Assembly (NCBI RefSeq): GCF_018131225.1
Contig: NZ_JAFCMM010000002.1
Location: 1-64,000, forward strand
Direction of reading: 5' to 3'
DNA from: Bradyrhizobium sp. U87765 SZCCT0048
GTDB taxonomy: Bacteria; Pseudomonadota; Alphaproteobacteria; Rhizobiales; Xanthobacteraceae
DNA length: 64,000 nt
Position numbers and translations under genes: made by a program. Of the stretch, positions 56,308 to 64,000 are shown piece by piece (position 1 is the first letter of the stretch; every line of letters begins with the position of its first letter). A model generated the notes under the pieces. It saw only the letters and a list, made by a program, of their open reading frames with translations, did not search any database and had not been told where the DNA came from.

Positions 56308-57591
56308 CTACATCATGCCGAGCAGATGCGGCAGCCACAGCGAGATCTCGGGCACGTACGTCACAAGCCCGAGGAACACCAGCATCGCCAGCAGCCACGG
56401 CAGCACCGCGACGGTGATCTCGCTGATGCCCATCTTGGCGATACTGCTGGCGATGTAGAGGTTGAGTCCCACCGGCGGATGGCACAGGCCCACTTCCGTG
56501 TTGACGATCATCAGGATGCCGAGGTGCACCGGATTGACGCCGATCTTGGTCGCCAGCGGATAGAGGATCGGCGCCATGATCAAGAGGATCGACGATGGAT
56601 CCATGACGTTGCCGGCGATCAGCAGCACGATGTTGACCACGAGGAGGAACATCCACAGGCTGAACTTCTGCTGCACGATCCACGCCGCCATCTCCTGCGG
56701 GATCTGCTCGTGGGTCATCAGGAACGAGAACAGCACCGCGTTGGTGATGATGTAGAGCAGCATCGAGCTCATGCTCGCCGCCTGCAGCAGCACCTTGGGC
56801 ACGTCCTTGAGGCGCAGTTCCTTGTAGACGAACACCGTGATGAAGAACGCGTAGACCGCCGCCACCGCCGCCGCCTCCGTCGGCGTGAAGATGCCGCCAT
56901 AGATGCCGCCGAGCACCATGACGATCAGCAGCAGGCCCCACAGGCTTTCGCGGAACGCCGTCCAGCGCTGGCCGAAGGTCGCGCGCGGCATGCGCGGGTA
57001 GTCGTTGCGCCAGGCGATGTACCAGGTCACCGCCGCCAGCATGCAGGCCAGCAGGATGCCCGGCACGATGCCGGCGATGAACAGCGCGCCGATCGAGGTG
57101 TTGGTGGAGACGCCGTACAGCACGAGGATGATCGACGGCGGCACCAGGATGCCGAGCGCGCCGGAGGTCGAGATGACGCCGACGCCGAAGCGGCTGGGAT
57201 AGCCATGATCGACCATCGCCGGCATCATGATCGAGCCGATCGCCACCACGGTGGCGACGCTCGAGCCGGAGATCGCCGCGAACATCGCGCAGGCGGCGAC
57301 GCCGGCAAGGCCGAGGCCGCCCGGCAGATGGCCGACCAGCGAGGTGGTGAAGGTGATCATCCGCCGCGCGACGCCGCCGCGGGTCAGGAAGGTGCCCGCG
57401 AGGATGAAGAACGGGATCGCCATGATGCCGAAGTTGTCGAGGCCGGAAAACAGCTTGAGCCCAACGCTCTCGATCGGCACCTCGGTCATGGTGAACAGGA
57501 AGGTGAGCACCGAGAGGCCAAGCGCGATCGACACCGGCATGCCGGTGAGCATCAGCGCGAACAACAGCCCGAAGATAATGAGCGCGGTCAT
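56308..57591 (-). CDS. dctM: TRAP transporter large permease (DctM)
   Basis: 427 residues and about 12 membrane helices. The DctM pattern includes GMPVSIALGLSVLTFLF, GIMAIPFFILAGTFLTRGG, AAISGSSVATVVAIGSIMMP and GIFTPTEAAAVAAVYAFF. The ATG at 57591 overlaps the dctQ stop. It forms the Na+ or proton-driven channel for an organic acid delivered by DctP. Confidence 0.95.
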   Translation of the reverse strand: MTALIIFGLLFALMLTGMPVSIALGLSVLTFLFTMTEVPIESVGLKLFSGLDNFGIMAIPFFILAGTFLTRGGVARRMITFTTSLVGHLPGGLGLAGVAACAMFAAISGSSVATVVAIGSIMMPAMVDHGYPSRFGVGVISTSGALGILVPPSIILVLYGVSTNTSIGALFIAGIVPGILLACMLAAVTWYIAWRNDYPRMPRATFGQRWTAFRESLWGLLLIVMVLGGIYGGIFTPTEAAAVAAVYAFFITVFVYKELRLKDVPKVLLQAASMSSMLLYIITNAVLFSFLMTHEQIPQEMAAWIVQQKFSLWMFLLVVNIVLLIAGNVMDPSSILLIMAPILYPLATKIGVNPVHLGILMIVNTEVGLCHPPVGLNLYIASSIAKMGISEITVAVLPWLLAMLVFLGLVTYVPEISLWLPHLLGMM

Positions 57592-58169
57592 CAGGCTTCT
57601 CCCACGCTGATCGGGGCCTTGGGCGAGGTCTCGATGCCGTCGACCATGGTGGCGTCGTGGTGCGGCAGCTCGCCGGTGCGCCAGTAGGTCCACGCCACCT
57701 GCAGGAAGCGGAAGCACATCAGGTACGATCCCAGCGGAATGCAGGCGTAGACCAGCCAGCTCGGCAGCTCGAGATCGGGCGAGACCTGGTCGGTGCTCAT
57801 CAGCTCGATCACGAATTTGCCGCCCATGGTGCCGACGATGGCAGTGAACAGCGCACCGCCGAGCAGGCCGAAGGTGATGACGACCTTGCGCCATTGATCA
57901 TTGAGGCGCTTGACCAGCACGTCGACACCGACATGGATGCCGGTGCGCACGCCATAGGCGGCGCCGAACTTGGCCATCCAGATGAACATGTAGATGCACA
58001 GCTCCTGCGCCCAGGAGATGTGGATCCCGATCAGGTAGGGGTACAGCACCGGGATGCCGGTGCCGAAGCGGTGCAGCACGGCGACGAAGATCAATAGCGT
58101 CGCCCCGCCCATCAGCGTGGCGATCATGATCTCCTCGAGCCGGTCGAGGATGCGCAGGATGATATTCAA
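57591..58169 (-). CDS. dctQ: TRAP transporter small permease (DctQ)
   Basis: 192 residues and four membrane helices. The start is a TTG at 58169 with GGGGGA 5 bases upstream and no earlier in-frame start. ISWAQELCIYMFIWMAKFGAAYG is the typical DctQ segment. It bridges DctP and DctM. It follows dctP by 134 bases. Confidence 0.92.
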   Translation of the reverse strand: MNIILRILDRLEEIMIATLMGGATLLIFVAVLHRFGTGIPVLYPYLIGIHISWAQELCIYMFIWMAKFGAAYGVRTGIHVGVDVLVKRLNDQWRKVVITFGLLGGALFTAIVGTMGGKFVIELMSTDQVSPDLELPSWLVYACIPLGSYLMCFRFLQVAWTYWRTGELPHHDATMVDGIETSPKAPISVGEA

Positions 58170-58303
58170 GATTGTCCCCCAACGACGGCGCCGTCACGCC
58201 TTGTTCGCGCTCACGGCCACACGCCGCATCATCGAAGGTTGATCGTGATGTCGGTGGTGATGCCGGGCGCGCCATCGCGCCCGGCATCGGATCGGGAGAG
58301 GCG

Positions 58304-59302
58304 TCAGTTGGTGGCGCCGGACTCTTTACGGAACTCGTCGATCAGCGACTTGCTGATGCGCGAGGCGACATCGTTGTAGACGGGCTCCACCGCCTTGCGC
58401 ATCGCCGCATCCTGCTCGGGCGTCAGCTTGATCAGCTCGGTCTTGCCGGACTTGCGCATCTCCTCGAGCGCGTCGTTGTTCTCCTGCGCCGAGCGGCCGT
58501 TGCCATAGACGGTCGCTTCCTTCATCGCCTTGTCGAGCTGGGTGCGGACATCCGGCGGCAGGCCTTCCCAGAACTTCTTGTTCACCACCACCACGTAGCC
58601 GATGTAGCCGTGGTTGGTCAGCGTGGTGTACTTCTGCACCTCGTGCATCTTCTGGGTCAGCATGTTGGACGGCGTGTTCTCCTGGCCGTCGACGACGCCG
58701 GTCTGCAGCGCCTGGTAGACATCGGAGAACGCCATCACCTGCGGCACCGCGCCGAGCGCGCGGAACTGGGCTTCCAGCACCTTGGACGACTGGATGCGGA
58801 ACTTGAGCCCCTTGTAGTCCGCCGGCGCGACCAGCTTCTTGTTGGCGCTCATCTGCTTGAAGCCGTTGTCCCAGTAGGCGAGGCCGACCATCCCCTTCGG
58901 CTCCAGCAGCTTCAAAAGCCTCGCGCCAAGCGGGCCGTCGGTCACCTTCCGAAGCGTGGCGAGGTCCGGCAGGATGTAGGGCAGGTCGAACACCTCGAAT
59001 TCCTTGATGCCGATCGGGCCGAACTTGGAGTTCGACGGCGCCAGCATCTGCACAGCGCCGAGCTGCAGCGCCTCGAGCTCTTCCTTGTCCTTGTAGAGCT
59101 GGGAGTTCGGATAGACCTCCACCTTGACCTTGCCGTCGGTGTACTTCTCGGCCAGCTCCTTGAACTTCTCGGCGGCGAGCCCCTTCGGCGTGTCCGGCGC
59201 CACGACATGGCTGAATTTGATGACAATGGGCTGCTGCGCGGCGGCAGGGCCGACCAGCGCGGCAATGGCGACCGAGACGGCCGCGAGTACGATACGTCGC
59301 AT
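58304..59302 (-). CDS. dctP: TRAP transporter substrate-binding protein (DctP family)
   Basis: 332 residues from the ATG at 59302 (MRRIVLAAVSVAIAALVG), with GGAGGAAT upstream. A signal peptide ends at AAAQQP. The mature domain has KFSHVVAPDTPKGLAAEKF, KVKVEVYPNSQLYKDKEEL, RIQSSKVLEAQFRALGA (the ligand-clamping Arg) and VYQALQTGVVDGQENTPSN. It captures C4-dicarboxylates or another organic acid in the periplasm. First gene of dctPQM. Confidence 0.95.
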   Translation of the reverse strand: MRRIVLAAVSVAIAALVGPAAAQQPIVIKFSHVVAPDTPKGLAAEKFKELAEKYTDGKVKVEVYPNSQLYKDKEELEALQLGAVQMLAPSNSKFGPIGIKEFEVFDLPYILPDLATLRKVTDGPLGARLLKLLEPKGMVGLAYWDNGFKQMSANKKLVAPADYKGLKFRIQSSKVLEAQFRALGAVPQVMAFSDVYQALQTGVVDGQENTPSNMLTQKMHEVQKYTTLTNHGYIGYVVVVNKKFWEGLPPDVRTQLDKAMKEATVYGNGRSAQENNDALEEMRKSGKTELIKLTPEQDAAMRKAVEPVYNDVASRISKSLIDEFRKESGATN

Positions 59303-59735
59303 CTTCTTGATTCCTCCCGAGGACTGACTTGCCAGCCGGCAGCGTCCGCCGCCGGCAAATCGGTGGCACACCATTGCAAGATGCGACAAAAAAAACCATT
59401 GCCCCTTCGCAGGGGTGGGCATGATTTGTGCAGAGCCTTGTTGCGGCGCAAAATATGCCGCGATGCGGATCGGCTGCACGACACACCCGCTCCGAACGCG
59501 CCAGATCGCGCCCCCGCAGCCGTTCGGCGACCACGCGCCGGATGTGCCCCCGGCCCTCCGTCGGTTCCCGGTGAAAATGTGCCCGGCCCCTTGCCCGGCC
59601 CGCAAATCGGCCCGAATCTCTTCGTCGTCTCGTCGTGTTGCGGATGCATCGACAAACACCCCTGCGCCACCCTTGCTGACCGGCGCGCTTTCGTGACATG
59701 CATCGGCGTCGACCCGATCGAGATCAGAGGAACTG
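59303..59735. other. 433-bp divergent gap
   Basis: It carries the dctP promoter (minus) and that of the small membrane protein (plus). A CCCCT-TCGC-AGGGG hairpin at 59402-59415 is followed on the minus strand, after six bases, by eight T residues (59388-59395) in the dctP leader, so a weak terminator or attenuator is possible. I see no gene. Confidence 0.4.
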
Positions 59736-60194
59736 GTGGTCAAGGCTGCGGACATGATGATCGCCCGGCGCGCCGATACGCAGGCGCGTGCCGATGTGGC
59801 GACGTGGAAGATGATGGCAAAGCTGAATGGCGCGGACACATTGCCGGCTGAAGCGCAAGGCTATCTCGCCCACTACCACGCCCGGCTGCAGAACAATTCG
59901 GAAGCGGATGCGACCGACGCCATCATCGCCGAGGTCTACCAGGCCTATTATGCCGCCATGGGCGGCAACGGCGCCGCGCCGGTGCTGCCGAGCCCGTCGG
60001 TCTCGCCGGCGACCAACAATGTCACGCCATTCCAAAGGCCGAAGCCCAAGCCTGCCCCGCGCGTCAGGGCCGCCGGCGGCACCGGCGGAGCGTCAAGCCG
60101 CGACACCGCCGGCCGGCCGCGCGTGCCTGCATTCCTGATTTTCGTGCTGCTGGTGATCGTCGTCGCCGGCGCGAAATACCTGCTGGGCTGGTAG
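59736..60194 (+). CDS. Uncharacterised C-terminally anchored protein
   Basis: 152 residues from a GTG at 59736 with AGAGGAA upstream. The N-terminal 70 residues are helical (DTQARADVATWKMMAKLNG). A Pro/Lys/Arg-rich linker follows, and the C-terminal helix VPAFLIFVLLVIVVAGAKYLL is a tail anchor. I do not recognise a family. It converges on leuA with a shared hairpin terminator. Confidence 0.72.
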   Translation: MVKAADMMIARRADTQARADVATWKMMAKLNGADTLPAEAQGYLAHYHARLQNNSEADATDAIIAEVYQAYYAAMGGNGAAPVLPSPSVSPATNNVTPFQRPKPKPAPRVRAAGGTGGASSRDTAGRPRVPAFLIFVLLVIVVAGAKYLLGW

Positions 60195-60234
60195 CGCGAC
60201 GCATCGCCTGGTCTGTCACCGGCGCCGGACGGCA

Positions 60235-60264
60235 ATGGCCGGGAGGCCCTGATCTCCCGGCCAT
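60235..60264. terminator. Bidirectional hairpin between convergent genes
   Basis: ATGGCCGGGAG and its complement form an 11-bp perfect stem with an 8-base loop, 41 bases after the small membrane-protein stop and 27 bases past the leuA stop. No strong T tract on either strand. Confidence 0.55.
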
Positions 60265-60290
60265 GACGCTTGTGCGAACGACGCAGGCCG

Positions 60291-61868
<1,578 letters not shown>

Positions 61869-61903
61869 GGCTGGGTCCTTGCTTCTCTTGCGCCGATCTG
61901 TTG

Positions 61904-61976
61904 GGCGCCTTCAGGGGTGTTGGCCTTCCAAATCCCCTGAACGCCCAGGCACAAGTGCCCAGCCGGCATTCAGGGG
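61904..61976 (-). promoter_or_regulatory. leuA attenuator-like alternative hairpins
   Basis: Three segments on the minus strand: A CCCCTGAATGCC (61976-61965, containing the leader stop), B GGCGTTCAGGGG (61945-61934) and C CCCCTGAAGGCGCC (61917-61904). B can pair with A or with C but not both, the layout of a ribosome-controlled switch. No clear U tract follows C, so the output could be transcriptional or translational. Confidence 0.7.
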
Positions 61977-62098
61977 CCGCTAAGAAGCAGGAGGCGGAGA
62001 AGCGAGAGGGCAAGGACGGCGCGCGACACGGCAGCACCCGGCGCGGCGGCGAAAGCCACCGGACCGGCGTCATGCTGAATGTCGTTGCGCAAGGTCAT
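61970..62098 (-). CDS. leuL: Leucine-rich leader peptide of leuA
   Basis: 42 codons from the ATG at 62098 to a TGA at 61970-61972. The C-terminal end reads AVLALSLLRLLLLSGP, with eight leucine codons in a 12-codon stretch (CTT, CTC and CTG) just before the stop, which lies inside the first hairpin arm. Ribosome stalling on scarce Leu-tRNA would free the downstream arms. The ribosome-binding site is weak, so the start is uncertain. The leucine run in this frame, its position 102 bases before leuA and the overlapping hairpins are the evidence. Confidence 0.75.
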   Translation of the reverse strand: MTLRNDIQHDAGPVAFAAAPGAAVSRAVLALSLLRLLLLSGP

Positions 62099-62175
62099 GT
62101 CAGTTCAGTCGAAACCAGAATTGGTTCACAGCAATGGAGTTGAGACGTTCAGACGCCGCAGCCGGTGAATTCTCT

Positions 62176-62216
62176 CCTCATGGCGAGGAGGCGTGGAGCG
62201 CCTTCGCACCATGAGG
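62176..62216. repeat. REP-like palindrome 1
   Basis: CCTCATGG ... CCATGAGG with inner GGAGGCG/CGCCTTC pairing, 41 bp. It lies in the gap between the tandem leuA genes. I recognise the sequence type as a palindromic repeat common in Bradyrhizobium/Rhodopseudomonas genomes. Confidence 0.65.
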
Positions 62217-62238
62217 CCACCGGCGGCAGCCTTGTCGG

Positions 62239-62283
62239 CCTCATCCTTCGAGACGCCCGCTGCGCGGGCTCCTCAGGATGAGG
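62239..62283. repeat. REP-like palindrome 2
   Basis: CCTCATCCTTCGAGACGCCC ... ending in CAGGATGAGG, 45 bp, with inner GCCCGC/GCGGGC pairing. It is a second family of intergenic palindrome typical of the same group, 22 bp from palindrome 1. Confidence 0.7.
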
Positions 62284-62321
62284 GGATAGGCGGCACGCCG
62301 CGAACGACGCGCCTGCCCTGT

Positions 62322-63908
<1,587 letters not shown>

Positions 63909-64000
63909 GTGGCTGGTCCTTGAGATCTTTTGCGCCGTGATCGCGGATCGATCTTTCGAAGGCGCTGTCGGGGTTGCTTCGTCTTCAGTCCCCCTGAGTG

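Noticed and set aside
59388..59415. Riboswitch in the dctP leader
   Set aside because: Only a 5-bp stem and a T run are visible. There is no conserved aptamer-like structure, so it is reported only as a weak terminator-like element.

Overview
The window is high-GC DNA from an alphaproteobacterium, most like Bradyrhizobium/Rhodopseudomonas (Nitrobacteraceae). Signs of this are the Omp2b-type porin that carries a signal peptide, the ScfR (PccR-like) regulator beside the propionyl-CoA carboxylase genes, the style of the ABC and TRAP uptake systems, and two palindromic repeats at 62.2 kb of a type I recognise from that group. I cannot name the species.

Layout: 0-3.7 kb holds propionyl-CoA carboxylase (pccB, and pccA cut by the window edge) divergent from scfR. 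3.7-8.1 kb holds an oleate hydratase and a membrane PQQ glucose-type dehydrogenase. 8.1-13.5 kb is a sulfonate-type ABC system with an NtaA/DszA-like flavin monooxygenase. 13.5-15.5 kb has a membrane protein and a MarR regulator divergent from an amidohydrolase, with a perfect 16-bp palindrome between them. 16-30 kb is a catabolic accessory block: porin, di-haem cytochrome c, FAH-family enzyme, GlcG/HbpS-like protein, MFS transporter, formamidase-like enzyme, GST, two paralogous AraC regulators, an ABC importer and two alpha/beta hydrolases. Five copies of one 17-bp motif lie in or beside its promoter regions, which suggests a single regulon.

30.2-40.6 kb is a complete selenocysteine module: selA-selB-selC on the plus strand facing fdnG-fdnH-fdnI-fdhE-selD on the minus strand. 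fdnG contains an in-frame UGA (Sec198) followed by a SECIS-like hairpin. The 3' end of selB runs into the tRNA-Sec gene.

42.7-51.1 kb is the most striking region. A minus-strand set encodes a sulfate-binding protein, a SulP permease, a family 2A encapsulin shell (SrpI type) and a cysteine desulfurase with a long disordered N-terminal cargo domain. This looks like a sulfur-storage nanocompartment joined to sulfate uptake. It is bracketed by an intact beta-helix protein gene and a scrambled, nearly identical fragment of that gene, so the island or its border arose by recent duplication or rearrangement.

51-55 kb holds an AraC/OruR-type regulator divergent from a PNPOx-like protein and an amidase. 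55.2-60.2 kb holds tRNA-Lys(CTT), a Spy/CpxP-like periplasmic protein, a DctPQM TRAP transporter and a small membrane protein. 60.3-64 kb has two tandem 2-isopropylmalate synthase genes; the promoter-distal one is preceded by an unreported-looking leucine-rich leader peptide and three mutually complementary RNA segments, which is the architecture of a transcription attenuator.
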